A stretch of 64,000 nt of DNA from Tenodera sinensis (GCA_030765045.1 CM060974.1:49662839-49726838), one strand, 5' to 3'; shown: positions 33,296 through 44,812, numbered from the stretch's first letter. Notes: generated by a model from the letters alone, not told the origin. Translations and numbers: made by a program.

Positions 33296-33455
33296 GATTC
33301 TAAAGGAAGAACAAATTAGAAACTAAAAACTTCACTTATCTTAGTAATGCTCTTATTTGCTGACCCTGGGTTTCAAGCTATTCTCAAAGCCATATAAACA
33401 AATTCATGAAGATAAGTGAAGCGTTTAGTTTCTAATTTGTTCTTACTTTAGAATC
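33296..33455. repeat. Foldback element, 47-bp arms
   Basis: 33296-33342 and 33409-33455 are inverted repeats with 44 of 47 bases complementary (core AACAAATTAGAAACTAAA), separated by 66 bases. Looks like a small foldback transposon or hairpin. No flanking duplication was identified. Confidence 0.8.
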
Positions 33456-33469
33456 TTGTTGCTTCACTG

Positions 33470-33660
33470 TTAATAGCTTCAATTTTTCCTTGTTTCCCTA
33501 TTCGATTTTTGTCTCCATCTGCTGCATTCTAGAATTTATTTTGTTTTCCATCTACTGAATTGTGGAATTCACTGTGCTCATTTGTACCTTCATTTCTGCC
33601 ACACTAGCCAATAGTTGCTTCATCGTTTCCTCCATCTTGATTTTGTGGCTTTTCTTACAC
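33470..33660 (-). pseudogene. Possible gag coiled-coil remnant
   Basis: Minus strand reads MEETMKQLLASVAEMKVQM, then further heptad-like Met/Ile/Lys sequence with two stops. This resembles the N-terminal coil of Ty3 gags. Weak; it could belong to the same decayed element as 29985-31275. Confidence 0.35.
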
Positions 33661-34374
33661 TCTTGACACAAATTGTAATGATATTTACTTTTTAATTATT
33701 TTATTTCCTTTAATTTTAAATCCAACTATGGCCTCACTTAACACCAATTTTCATTAATACACTCAAAAACCCTTTTCCGCACATAAACTTTCAAGAACTA
33801 GCATTTCCAGCTCCAGAAGTTACTGTCTGCCTCCTTGGCAACCTGACGTCATCCAAGAAGCATCTACTGTATGCACATGACAAGAAGGCTAGTGGGGAAT
33901 GAAGGGCAGAGGAGCTTGAACTGTTTATCTGCTCTGGTAGTGGATCTGTTTACTAGGAAATGAGTGTATGTGAATGCATATGAGTCACTCACGTTGCCAG
34001 AACTAATGCGCTTTGCAGTACTACAGAGATAGGCGCAGAGATTTTTTTTAGTACTATGCATTATTTGGCTCTCACTGCTAACACGCGCTATGGCACGTAT
34101 ATCACTAGGAGGCTTGGAGTCTAGTGATGAAGATGCAGAGAGCGGTAGTGACAGCAGCAAAGATTAGGACTTCTCTGACTCCAATCTTGCATGACAACTG
34201 GGCTCCTAGGTGAGTTATGTGATGACACTGTGTATTTTAAACGAACCTAGCATCCTTGTCATACTCGGAAACTAAGCACAAACACCGTGCAGGAAGCAAA
34301 ACAGGATTACGTTACACATTCCTAAGACTTACCTTCTTGTCCTGGTCATACAGTAACTTGGGATGCTTCTCACA
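33661..34374. other. Noncoding with a dispersed repeat
   Basis: 33685-33842 is the partner of 28764-28917. TTGGGATGCTTCTCACATGG at 34354 resembles 30018-30040. Otherwise nothing recognised. Confidence 0.4.
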
Positions 34375-34379
34375 TGGAA

Positions 34380-34605
34380 GCTTGACGTGTTAATGTCACA
34401 GTATTATCAAAGAATGAAATGGGTGAAATTATACTCAAATGACCCCAAGGTCTATGGATTTCAGACTTATCCGATATTCTCAATATAGCAAAAAGGAAAC
34501 AGAAAAACCTGGTCCAGGTAATTTGCTGTAACTGAGATTCAAATACAGGACCTCTTGAACCAGAAGTAGACATGCTACCTGCAGATCACACAGGTAGATA
34601 ATACT
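34380..34605 (-). mobile_element. SINE family 3, reverse copy
   Basis: Contains GAATGAAATGGGTGAAAT and CCCAAGGTCTATGGATTTC, the reverse of the family body at 50616-50866, then the reversed B box (GAGATTCAAATAC) and a degraded A box. Confidence 0.7.
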
Positions 34606-34709
34606 TCCACAAAGAAATATAACCATCTCCTCAGAATGGAACTGGAAATGCTTCCTTAAAACGTCTCCGACTACTGAGCAAAAGTAATTCTGGTTGGTTT
34701 GACCAATCA

Positions 34710-35806
34710 CTACTTGTTATCTTTATGAACTAAACCATGTCTTTTTAAGTTTGAAAACTGAGTAAAGCTCTTATTACAAACTTTACATCGGTGTGGCTTC
34801 TTAGCCTCATGAATCAAAATGTGTGTCCTCAAATGTGACAAGCGAGTAAACCTCTTACCACAATTTATACACTGGTGGGGCTTCTTACCTTCATGAACCA
34901 GATAATGTACCTTCAAATCTGACAAGCGAATAAACCTCTTACCACAACTTGTACATTCATAGGGCTTCTTACCTTCATGAATCAAATTGTTCTTTCAAGT
35001 ATGACAACTGAGCAAAGCTTTTATCACAACTTGTACACTGGTGTGGCCTCTTACCTTCATGAACCAATTTATGTTTTCTCCAATTTGACAACTGAATAAA
35101 GCTCTTACCACAAACTTTACACTGATGAATCTTCTTACCTTCATGAATCAAATTATGTCTTTTCAAATGAGCCAACTGAGAAAATCTCTTATCACAAACT
35201 TTACAATGGTGAGGTTTCTTATCTTCATGAATCAAATTATGTCTTTTTAAACTTGGTAGCTGAGTAAAGCTCTTATCACCAACTATACATTGGTGAAGCT
35301 TCTTCCCTTCATGAATCAAATTATGTCTTTTCAAACCTGACAACTGAGTAAAGCTCTTATCACAAACTTCACATTTGTAAAGCTTCTTACTTTCATGAAT
35401 CCAATTATGTGTTTTCAAATATGACAACTGAGTAAAGCTCTTATCACAAACTTTACATTTGTGAAGCTTCTTACCTTCATGAATTAAGTTATGTGTTTTC
35501 AAGTGCGACAACTGTGCAAAGTTCTTATCAAAAGTTTCACATTTGTGTGACCTTATGCTCTTATGAGTTAAAGCCTTTTGTTTCAGGTATAAATGCCTTA
35601 TGTGCTTTTCCTCACCATCATTATATTTACCAGATTGTTCTGGGAGAACATGTTTTTCTGCAGTTGGCATTTTTGTGACACCACTTTTCTGATGTTCACA
35701 TTCAATAGGATGCTTTTCATTATAGATACTTGTATCACCTCCTGAGATTTCAGCAGCGGGCCATGGTGATTTATCACTCACACCAGAAACTGCCTCTGTA
35801 CATAAT
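34710..35806 (-). pseudogene. C2H2 zinc-finger terminal exon, frameshifted paralogue
   Basis: Starts directly after a splice acceptor (TATTTCAG on the minus strand, AG at 35807-35808), in the same phase and with the same N-terminal linker as 14483-15482. Ten C2H2 units are recognisable. A net 2-base loss near 34985, in the helix of unit 7, shifts the frame, so the first frame stops at 34975 and the last three fingers lie in another frame (34710-34985). Unit 1 (CETFD) and unit 4 (CIVGD) each lack their second cysteine. Linkers are HEGKKPH/HEGKKLH. Either a decaying duplicate or an allele with a truncated product; the degenerate fingers favour decay. Confidence 0.75.
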
Positions 35807-35808
35807 CT

Positions 35809-37080
35809 GAAATATTGAACAACTTAGCATTATTAAGCAGAATAATCATATAATTCAATCTGAAAACAGAATCTCTGGGTGTATGCTCAGAAATAAGTGA
35901 CAACTGCAGTTATAAATTCTTATTAAAGCCACTATGTTATGCCTAACAAATGAATTGGCTATATGAAACCACTGTATTGATAGACAATGAAAATATTGCT
36001 TGTATTCCCACAAACATCAGACTGATATCATCTTTGTTACCTGCACTTAGAATTACAACAGTTTCTTGGTTTGCTTTATCATCAAGGTAGCCACTATTAG
36101 TTTCACTTAACTTACTTTTTATCCGAACACATTTTGAACACCATCATCTTCATTATTAGTGGTTTCTCGACTGGCATTTAAAGAGAAAGAATCTGTTACA
36201 GTTGTGACTGTTGCTCTGGGTTGCTGGATGTAAACCTCAGGATGTCACTTAGTCATGAATTTTGAAATAGCGCAGTTGAGAAGATCCTGAAGTTTACAGC
36301 CAGATAGCAGTGCACTCCCAACAGATACTTCTTCTTGAAAAGCTAGTTGAGAAACCCTGGATAATGAAGACGATGGTCTTCAAAACACATCTGGATAAAA
36401 AGTTAGAAAAGTATGTATAGATCAACACAAACATCTCTACAAATCATTTGAAAGGTTTCAAGGTTTTAATTGCTTTGTATATACTAAGTGGATTATTCCA
36501 CATAATTTGGTAAGTAATACCATGCCAATACATTTGGGAAGAAAATATAGTTATAACAAAATGGTGTTAACCAGCCAGCAGCCAATACAAGGGATGAAAT
36601 GTTTCTAGTGTCACAATTTCATATTATGAAATCACAAGAAACAACATGGCTTACAAAAAACAGGCTGTGGCACGAATCAGAGTTATGTAGTAATGGTAGT
36701 CTGGTACATGGCTAAGATCGTATACCATCATGATAAATCTGTACCTTTTGTATGAATTCAACAAGCCATGTTTTGGTCTGTTTACAACATGGACGTATTA
36801 GGCAACTGCAGTTTTACTTCATTGGGCCATGATCAGACTAGAATTATGTCACTGCAGTTTGCACCATAGCCTCTTTTTCATTGGCCACAAAACAACAGAA
36901 AAATTCTAAAATGCATACTCTATATGTATTTGAAATCAACAGCAAAAAACATCTCAGAAATGACTAATGTGACCAGAATGTACCTCATAAGTTACCCGTT
37001 TTTTTATGGTTTACATTTTACAGTTGATAAAACCTTTGTCTCTATCTTAAGGCTTAAAGGTAATGCATTTTCTTCATTCA
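35809..37080. other. Noncoding; presumed intron upstream of zinc-finger exon
   Basis: No exon or repeat recognised on either strand. Confidence 0.4.
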
Positions 37081-37084
37081 TAAT

Positions 37085-37395
37085 ACATATCAAATACACC
37101 ATTCCTGATTCACCCAGACAAGAAGCTGTAGCAGTATTCTGCACAATAACAGGATATGATTGTTTGGCAGCACATTTGTACAAAATATCAATATATCCAT
37201 CGCCAGAAAGTGTCCTGTACAACAATGAAAACACCATAATAACAGCAGAACAACTTTATGTGTGCCCAGCCCTAGCCAGATTAAACTTAACATCATAACA
37301 ACCATATTGGGAAGCAAGGAGACTAGAATTCATCATCGCCGCCACCACCGACACCACCACCACTGCCGCCACCGCCACCACCACCACCACTTTTG
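37085..37395 (+). pseudogene. RNase H LINE C-terminus, third family, with (ACC)n tail
   Basis: Reads SPRQEAVAVFCTITGYDCLA, then a damaged zinc motif, ending YWEARRLEF; this matches the C-terminus at 45695-45895 (ITGHDCLAKHL ... YWRARGLF). The frame has lost cysteines and has stops. A (ACC)n-like tract follows at about 37335-37390. Confidence 0.7.
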
Positions 37396-37469
37396 TTACA
37401 CATGTTACTTCACCACCAAGAGCTTTAAAACGTAACAGACACAAAACAAAAAGCATATAAGTGTTTATT

Positions 37470-37665
37470 ATTTATTTATGCCAACAAACTTACTGTTGGT
37501 GTTTTTAAACACACAAGCTGTGTGTGGGCAAAGTTTTAAGAGGTAGAACTGGAACTTAAAAATTCAATGCCACAACTGGGATTTGAACCACAGACCTTCC
37601 GCTTGCCGGGCGGACGCTCTAACCACTGAGCTATTGTGACAAACTGCCAGAATGGCATTAAATTC
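37470..37665 (-). mobile_element. SINE family 4, reverse copy
   Basis: Begins with the hairpin end GCCAACAAACTTACTGTTGG and ends with reversed B box (GGGATTTGAACCAC) and A box (GCTCTAACCACTGAGCTATT). Best preserved tRNA-like part of the family. Confidence 0.82.
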
Positions 37666-37904
37666 TCAAGCCAAGTGTTTAATAAAAATAATAAAATACA
37701 CACTCAATTGCATTAGTTCACAGACATCTGCTACAATGTAAATGTTGGAATTAAAAGAAAATATCATACAAGAAGCAGGAGGCTTCTAACTGAAACTTTA
37801 GCCAAGAGAAAAAACTTACCTTGAAGATTGAGAGGTAGAACTGAAACTTAAAAGCTCAATGCCACAGGAAAAATGCGAACTGGTTTAAGAATTCAATGTC
37901 ATTC

Positions 37905-38088
37905 TGACAGGTTATCATAATAGCTTAATGGTTAGAGCACCCACCTGGTAAGCGGAGCGTCTGTGGTTCAAATCCCAGCTGTAGTATTGAACTTTTAAGT
38001 TGCACTTCTACCTCTCAAACATTGCCCACACATGGCTTGTGTGTTTAAAAACACCAACAGTAAGTTTGTTGGCATGAATAAATAATAA
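37905..38088 (+). mobile_element. SINE family 4, forward copy
   Basis: Head TAGCTTAATGGTTAGAGCAC and B box GGTTCAAATCCC, tail CCAACAGTAAGTTTGTTGG. Opposes the copy at 37470, with about 240 bases between. Confidence 0.82.
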
Positions 38089-38548
38089 TTACCTTGAAGA
38101 TATTACTGGAGGGAAGTCTTCATACTATAACAGAAGAATTCAAACATACAGTTTAACAAAATCATCTATATAGTGTAAGTTAAATGTCTCACTTAACATA
38201 TTTATCTGCTAAAGCACCATATTTGATTATGATAATACATGCCCGGAAATTAACATTTGGCCTTTCAATGTAATCTGGCCTAGTAAAAGCAAGCAATGGA
38301 GAAAGGATATTGATGTAGGTAAATTGACTTGCAGAACCGATAATGGCTTAGAAAAGTACAATAGAATATGGAAATTAAATTAAAATGAGGATTTTGGGCA
38401 TGGTTATAGACCATACCCAGACTGTTTAGGGTAATAAACCCTCTTCAGCCTAGAAGTGTGTTTTCTCTTGGTTGTGTACACAGGGATTTTGGGTGGTGGA
38501 GCAGCTTGTCGAGGTGATCTGTAAGCGTTAGATGTGTTATATATCTGT

Positions 38549-38589
38549 GTGTGTGCACGTGCATGCATGCATGTGTGCGCACGTGCATG
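38549..38589. repeat. Alternating purine-pyrimidine tract
   Basis: GTGTGTGTGCACGTGCATGC and on to GCGCACGTGCATG: about 40 bases almost strictly alternating, a Z-DNA-prone sequence next to a LINE tail. Confidence 0.75.
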
Positions 38590-38590
38590 T

Positions 38591-39365
38591 CTTTCTTTTT
38601 TCTTGTTTAATTATTTTTTTAAAATTAATTATTGTATACACATCTGGTTATGATGAAGGCGGATAACATGGCACCGGGTCCCACAACCTTTTGCTGCCGT
38701 CTCTACCATCTTCTGCCAAGAAGAGCATTGAATGGGCTTGTAGTGTGTTTTACTTGCTGCTACTGCACCTCGCCTTGCATTTCTTTTAACTGTGGCTAGT
38801 TCTTGCTCTGTCGGGGGCATGGTCATCCTATGTTGAATAGTGCATTCACAGTTTATATGTGATGTACTTTATTTTGTTCATCCTCCTGGTGTTTGTCATA
38901 AATCTTGATTAATGTGATGAGAGGTGGATTTTTTCTTCTTGGCCAGGGCGGAGGGTTCTCATGTGTTGTGCTGTTCTTATGAGCTGTCTCCTGTAGATTC
39001 TGGTGTGGGCATTGTGAATGTAATTAATCATAAGGTTGGCAATGTGGTTGTCTATTGGTGTTGTATTTGTGTAGTTGTGCAGTAGGTTGGACATATAATC
39101 TTTTTTAAGCTTGAATGCAGTTCGTAGACATCTTCTCTCGAATGCTTGAATTTTCACTATTGCTTCTGGAGTGATTAGGGGCATGAGGGCAACTGCGGCA
39201 TATGTGAGCTGTGACATTATCAGTGCTATGTACAGTTTTTTTGTGCTGAGTCTCTGATTGTCAAGGCGGGCAAGGAATGTTAATGTTAAGTGTACTAGTC
39301 TGTTTTCTGCAGTGTATTTGAACCAATAATTTGCTATGGATGTGCCCTCCGAGGTATTTTGCAGC
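38591..39365 (-). pseudogene. Jockey-like LINE ORF2 C-terminus
   Basis: The 38909-39217 frame (LTYAAVALMPLITPEAIVKI ... CLRTAFKL) matches the thumb/C-terminal region of Jockey-type ORF2. An A-rich tail lies at 38591-38622 on the minus strand. 5'-truncated and frameshifted. Confidence 0.65.
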
Positions 39366-39407
39366 TTTTATTAACCTGGCTTTTGAAGGTATAATATACT
39401 GGCCTTA

Positions 39408-40258
39408 TTTACTTTCTCTACCGGTAAGTAGGGGAAGTATTGTATTCCACCCAAAAATTTTATGTCGAGATTTCACCGGAAATATATGTTTTGAGCACCC
39501 CTGAATCCAAAAAAAACAAACCATTTCTAGAAAAAGGTCTGTGTGTGTCTGTGGACAGCATAACTCAAAAACGAAAAGTCAGTTAAAATCCAAAGTTGGC
39601 ATTTAAGTTTAATGTCATTCAAGGATGTGACACGAAGATTTTGAAGAAAATAGTCACACCCTAACCTACCCTTTACATGGAACATTTTTCGAAAATTTTG
39701 ATTTTCTTGAAAATGGCTCTAACAATTTTGATTAAAATGTCATATGTTTGAGATATTTTAATGACAAATGTAATTTATATCTTGAATTTTCTGGCTATAG
39801 CCCCTGTACTCATATTTACTCTGGACAACTTTTGCACAACTGGTAAACCGTTAGAGATAGACCACATCATACTATACAAAAATTGTAGATCTTGCTAAAA
39901 TACACAATTTATGTGTCAATAAATTTTCTTGTAGGGTGAACCATTTTGGAGATATTCCTTGTTATATATGTGAGTTTCGGAAAACTCAAAACTTTCGTGA
40001 AACGGAATATCGCTGTTCATATATTTATATGTTAAGTGTGCAAAGAGAACGGAATCTCAAAGCTTTAAAAGATTTCACTATCACTCAAAGCCTATTGTAT
40101 TCTAATATTCCCCTTGCATCCACAAGGAAATTAGCAATAAGATAATTTGTACAAATGTTTATCTTAACCAACATGAAGAAGATATAGGAATAAGAGTTTG
40201 TAAGAATGGTTAGTGCCAGAGTAGAGAAAGTCATGTGAGTGCAACATATCATATTTTT
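39408..40258 (-). repeat. 850-bp unclassified repeat, copy D
   Basis: Full reverse copy, ACTTTCTCTACCGGTAAGTA to GAGTAGAGAAAGTCATGTGA, inserted between two Jockey-like LINE fragments. Confidence 0.8.
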
Positions 40259-40648
40259 TGTTTTTGTACTGTCTCAATCCATATATGTAAGCAATTGCTT
40301 GCAATACTGCAATACCACATGCTATCCAATAGAACATAGTTTCTGGGCTTGTAGGCCATGGTCCAGTTGATGAATAAGCATCTAATATTTTGCCTAAGAG
40401 TCCATTGGGCATCTTCAGCTCCTGGCATCTCCTGGCTAGTTAACAACTAGAGGGCATTTGATGACAGTGACAGGCACTGGGGGGTTATGATTGCAGAAGA
40501 TCTTGCAGACTGCCCCCGGTTCTTACCAGGTCATGGTAAGATTGCCAACTGGCTGTGAAAGTTTTATAGTAAGAGATGGTAATATAGGCTGGTTTGTGGG
40601 TAAAAGTTTTTTTCCTTTTTTTCTGTTAGTCTGTTGTTTAGGGTTGGG

Positions 40649-41980
40649 AAGGGCTTTTTTTTTCTTTTTTTTTTTTTGAGGTTGGGTTATGGAGTTATTA
40701 TTTTTGTTGTTGTTGAGGATTTGTCAGTATTTTTTATGTGTTGCCTTGGAGAAGTCTTGGTCTTTTATATCGTTCTCCAGAGTCTATGTCATATTCCCCC
40801 ATTCCCCAGATAAGTTGGTTGAAACTGGTGGGTAGTTTGTCAAAAAAAGGTTTTGAAAGAATGAGAATATATTCTTTGATGGAGGGGAAGTGGTGGTCCT
40901 TTTGGATTGTAGTGTTAGGGATATACCAAGAAGAGTTAGTTGCTGTTGTTAGGAAGCGAGATTCAAGTACTTCCAGCTGGCAGAGGTGACTTTGTGCTGC
41001 GACTCGCCAGACCTGGCAGGCATATGTGAATGTTGGTTGAAAGACTTGTTTAAACAATAGCAGTTTGTTCTCCAGGGGTAGATTTGATGTCCTGTTGTAC
41101 AGCAGGTATAGTATCGCCATCCTCTTGTTTACTTAGTTGCTGATGGCTTTCAAGTGCATCTTCCATGTAAGTTTGACATCTAGGGTAACACCCAGGTATC
41201 TTACTGATGTGGACTAGGGCATGTCTTAAATCACCAGGCAGATAGGTGCAATATCTTCCATTGGACGATGACCAAAAGTTTTAGCCCGGCTCTTCTGTGG
41301 ATGGATGCATAACTGCCAGTGGTTAAACCAGGTGGTCAGCAGGTCAGATTAGTGCTGGATGCGTCTGGCTGACATACAATGTTTTGAAGACCAGATAGAG
41401 GAAGCACTGTGGCAATAGTGGTGATGGTGTTTAAGGACCCATCAACAACTAGGTCATTAGGGCACCGTGGCAATTTGGGAAGGATGTTAATATAGAGAAG
41501 CAACAGTGTGGGGCCCAGTGCACTGCCTTGGGGTACCCCAGCACGTACGGGATGGGACGAAGAAGTTGCATCCTCATAAGCAATGGAAAAGGTTCTGTCC
41601 TGTAGATAGGACTGCAAGAGGTGAATGAGGTAGGGTGGAGCTTGATAGGCAAGGAGGCAGGAGAGAAGTCCCTCATGCCACACACTGTCGAATGACCTTG
41701 TTACATCTGAGACATACTGACGCCTGTTGAATATGGTTTATACCTTGTCTACCAGCCGGAGAAGTTGGTGGATATTGAAATGTGATGTTCAGAAGCCATG
41801 CTGCTCAGGTCTGATTATGTCGTGCCTGTCTAGAGTACGCCTTAATCGTACCACATTTTCAAAGAGCCTGCTCATAACAGATATACTCGGCACCAAACAA
41901 AAAGGGGATTGACAGTTGCTACCCATGTGGTCTAAATGAACAGGAGGGGATTGATGCAGCATTGTGATTGTCATAGCAAA
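40649..41980 (-). pseudogene. Jockey-like LINE, RT part, broken
   Basis: Pieces in order on the minus strand: SVMSRLFENVVRLRRTLDRH (41789-41974), GVPQGSALGPTLLLLYIN (41336-41683) and LLLFKQVFQPTFTYACQVWR (40734-41120). These are RT blocks and the C-terminal region; the FADD region is lost by frameshift. A long T run at 40649-40677 is the poly(A) tail. 5'-truncated. Confidence 0.8.
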
Positions 41981-42929
41981 AGAGAAACCAATTAGAGCTA
42001 AGACATTTCCATAGCAATGCTAAACTAGTGTTGTTGATATTTAACACATGATTAGCATGTGCCTGACCTGCAATCCAGCAGTAACATATACTGTGTGTCT
42101 TATCTTCTGTTTTCCCTGCAATATATACAATGCATCCCTCCAGCTCCAGCTTGCAATGTTTGTATCAGAGATTACCTGTGTGCTGACAAGTTCCTTTGCA
42201 TCATTCTATTTATTTGCCTTGTATTTACGTGCATCTGAATCTGTGTATCTGTGCATATGTTGGAGCATAATCCGGTGGATGGGGCTTTTTAGTGGCTATG
42301 GCCATCTTCAATGGCGATTCTCACAGTACCATGGGGTCTCGCAACAAGATTTTTCCCCCACCTATAAAAAAAAAAATGGTACTTTTAACCAGTCAAAGAC
42401 TGTTGGCTGTAACATTTTTACCCTACCCGCTGGTCAAGTACTTGTCAATCATGACCTGTAATTGTGTCAGTAGTATAGTGTAAAACATTTGCTCTTTCCA
42501 GAAATTGTCAATGTGATCAGTGATGCCTTGATATAAGGCAAGAAAGTCTTATGCTGTTGTTCTGCGGTCTTAGTGCTAGTTTTCTTGGATGAGAAGGACA
42601 AGAACAACAAAAACTTACACTGAGTGTACGCATGCTATTTCTTCTCTTCTATTGAAATTGTTTTTATGCTTGCAGATCTCAATGGCTTTTCGGTACAACC
42701 GTATGTATACACACAGCCTTGGTGCCGGTGCTAGACAATACAAAACCAAAGCCTCAAAACACCAACAGAACCAATCATGTGGCAGTTCCCACAGCCACAC
42801 AGTAGCGATTGGCATATGAACAACCATAAGAGATGAGAGGCCGTCTCACCTATATATAGGTTGGACGCTCCATCAAATGCACTCGGTGGTCACCATATGG
42901 GTGTTTTAATAATAAAAAAAAATTATATA
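41981..42929. other. Noncoding, nothing recognised
   Basis: Open frames here (such as 42048-42461) show no family resemblance or repeat support. Confidence 0.4.
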
Positions 42930-43356
42930 TAGGGAAAAGATGGATAGTATGGGCCAGTGAATAGTATGGACTACTTGGTGTTTCTTTGACTTACTGCTAG
43001 GTAGCAGATGTATACATTGCCAAGGTTATACCTCCATCGCTCCATTTTGTTACAGAAGTTGGTTGATGTAAGTGCTTTGTTTTGGCTGCCACAACATTTT
43101 GATTGTTTTCCTCTGGTCAAGTTGCTGCTGTGCATAACTTTTGTGATCATAGTTTGCTGTTAAACGTAAGGAGTAAAATTACCAAACTAGTATTAACGTT
43201 CAGCTAGACTAATATAGACTATACTGCGGTAATGTAATTCCAGTTGCTCAAGCCGTTTTTAGTTACCAAAATGTTTAAGTGCACAATGTTGGTTGGGTAG
43301 CATGGATCAAACAAAAATTGGGTAGTATGGGCCACCTAAGTAGATTTTAGGACACG

Positions 43357-43683
43357 ATGCCAAAGTTAAAGAAGAAGCCTGAAAGTAAGGGTTGTGGAGA
43401 GCGGAAAGAGGATGCTATGAAACAGGCAGTTTCATGTGCCTTAGAGAGTCAAATGACTACAAGAGCTGAAGCCGATCGTTCTAAGGTTCCTAGAACTACA
43501 CTTCAAATAAAAATAAAAATAGTTTTAGGAAACCAGCAAACCAACATGAAACCGCAGGTGGGCTTTTTCAGACCAACATTTGAAGAAGAGTTTGAGTCAA
43601 TTTTAGTAGAGCATATGAGAGATTTGGATTCAAGGTTAAAAAGAAAAATAAGGAACTTCAAACAGAAGCTGCAGAAGAGATGA
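43357..43683 (+). pseudogene. pogo-like transposase N-terminus (HTH)
   Basis: 108 codons from ATG. Residues about 15-50 fit the psq/HTH pattern (AMKQAVSCALESQMTTRAEA, then VPRTTLQ); residues about 66-95 fit the CENP-B-like second helix-turn-helix start (RPTFEEEFESILVEHMRDL). It binds transposon ends in intact relatives. The frame then ends at a TGA; a Lys/Gln-rich stretch continues in another frame. No DDE domain downstream. Confidence 0.65.
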
Positions 43684-43839
43684 AGAGGCAGTTAAAATTT
43701 GAGAAACAACAGAAGTTGGAAGGAATGAGGCCTAGAATCCAGACTGAAAAGAAAACCAAAGCGCAAGGAAAGCAGAAACAAGAAATCAAGCCTATAAATT
43801 ATAACAATTCAAAGGCGGGCACATAAAAAGAAGATGCAA

Positions 43840-43985
43840 AAGGACTGAATCATGTGAAGAAGACTACATTATGTGTGTGGAGAGCTTTGAAGAAAACTGG
43901 ATTCAGTGCAAAGCATGTGAGGGGTGGACTCATGAACTTTGTGCAGCAATTGAAGATCTTTTGTATTATTATTGTGATTAGTGTA
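43840..43985 (+). pseudogene. PHD-like finger remnant of pogo transposase
   Basis: Reads CVESFEENWIQCKACEGWTH, then ELC and a final C-rich CD.CK with a stop between. This is the C-terminal Cys4HisCys3-type finger found in some insect pogo-like proteins. About 700 bases after the HTH part, so the central catalytic domain has been deleted. Confidence 0.55.
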
Positions 43986-44265
43986 AAATAATAACTGTTA
44001 GATAAAGCTTAGTTAAAACCTTATTCTTTTTTATGAACACTGCGATCTGATTTTCATGACAATTTTGGTTCTCAAAAAACCATTCTTTGTATTTGTGTGA
44101 ACACATGAATTTTCTCAATTAAATTTTTACCTTTTTTTATTTTGAATCGCTTCATATATAGATAAATAAACAGTCTGCATGTTATTGTACCCCAAAAGTA
44201 TTTTATTTAATTTAAAATCCTGTCTTCTTTTGTATGGCCCATACTACTGAGCTAAGCCCCAGCAC

Positions 44266-44474
44266 AGGCGGCACTGTTGCCGAGTGGTTAGTGCGCTCAC
44301 CTACCACCTAGGCGGCCCGGGTTCAATCCCAGGGTCCCGCATGTGGTATTCATGGTGGACGAAGCGGCGTCAGGGCGGGTTTACTCTGGGTGCTCCGGTT
44401 TCCCCCACCATCTCATTCCATGTGTCACCACTTGCGGTGCCGTAGTAGTAAAAGCGGGCGTTAAACATTACAAC
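44266..44474 (+). mobile_element. SINE family 2 inserted in SINE family 1
   Basis: Head GCCGAGTGGTTAGTGCGCTC, B box GGGTTCAATCCC, tail ACAAC. A perfect 12-bp target duplication AAGCCCCAGCAC lies at 44254-44265 and 44475-44486, inside the 3' end of a reversed SINE family 1. Internally 30 bases shorter than the copy at 20129. Confidence 0.9.
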
Positions 44475-44486
44475 AAGCCCCAGCAC

Positions 44487-44812
44487 TACAGCCCATGAAG
44501 AGCCAAGCCTTGCTGCCCAGCCGCTATGTCCCCCACCTCGGCCCACTACAGGCATCATTGGTGGGGTGCAGTATTGGAGGGTGGTGCATGGTCAGCGTCC
44601 TGATCCCTCCCGGCCAGTTATTCGGCCTTCACGATCTGGGGCCACTACTTTTCTATCAAGTAGCTCCTCAATTGGTCCCCCTGGGACATAATGAGGCTGA
44701 GTGCACTCCATGCCAGACCTCCCAGAGGGGATAAAATCCCCATGCTGGCACTGGGGATCAAACCCGGGTCCTCCATGCCAGAGGCAAGCACACTACCAAC
44801 TGCACTACGGAT
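44487..44812 (-). mobile_element. SINE family 1, reverse copy
   Basis: Reverse of the 8761-9102 element; its 3' end is split off by the family 2 SINE. Reversed B box GGGGATCAAACCCGGG and A box at 44780-44812. TAYGGCCCATACWA on both sides (44232 and 44820) may be its target duplication within the pogo end. Confidence 0.82.

Noticed and set aside
37938..37995. tRNA-like gene with good A and B boxes
   Set aside because: Followed by the SINE family 4 body and tail, repeated elsewhere; a SINE head, not a tRNA gene. The same holds for 20140, 27450, 29555, 44275 and 50640.
42048..42461. 137-codon frame as a gene
   Set aside because: No start context, family resemblance, splice signals or repeat support; expected by chance in 64 kb.
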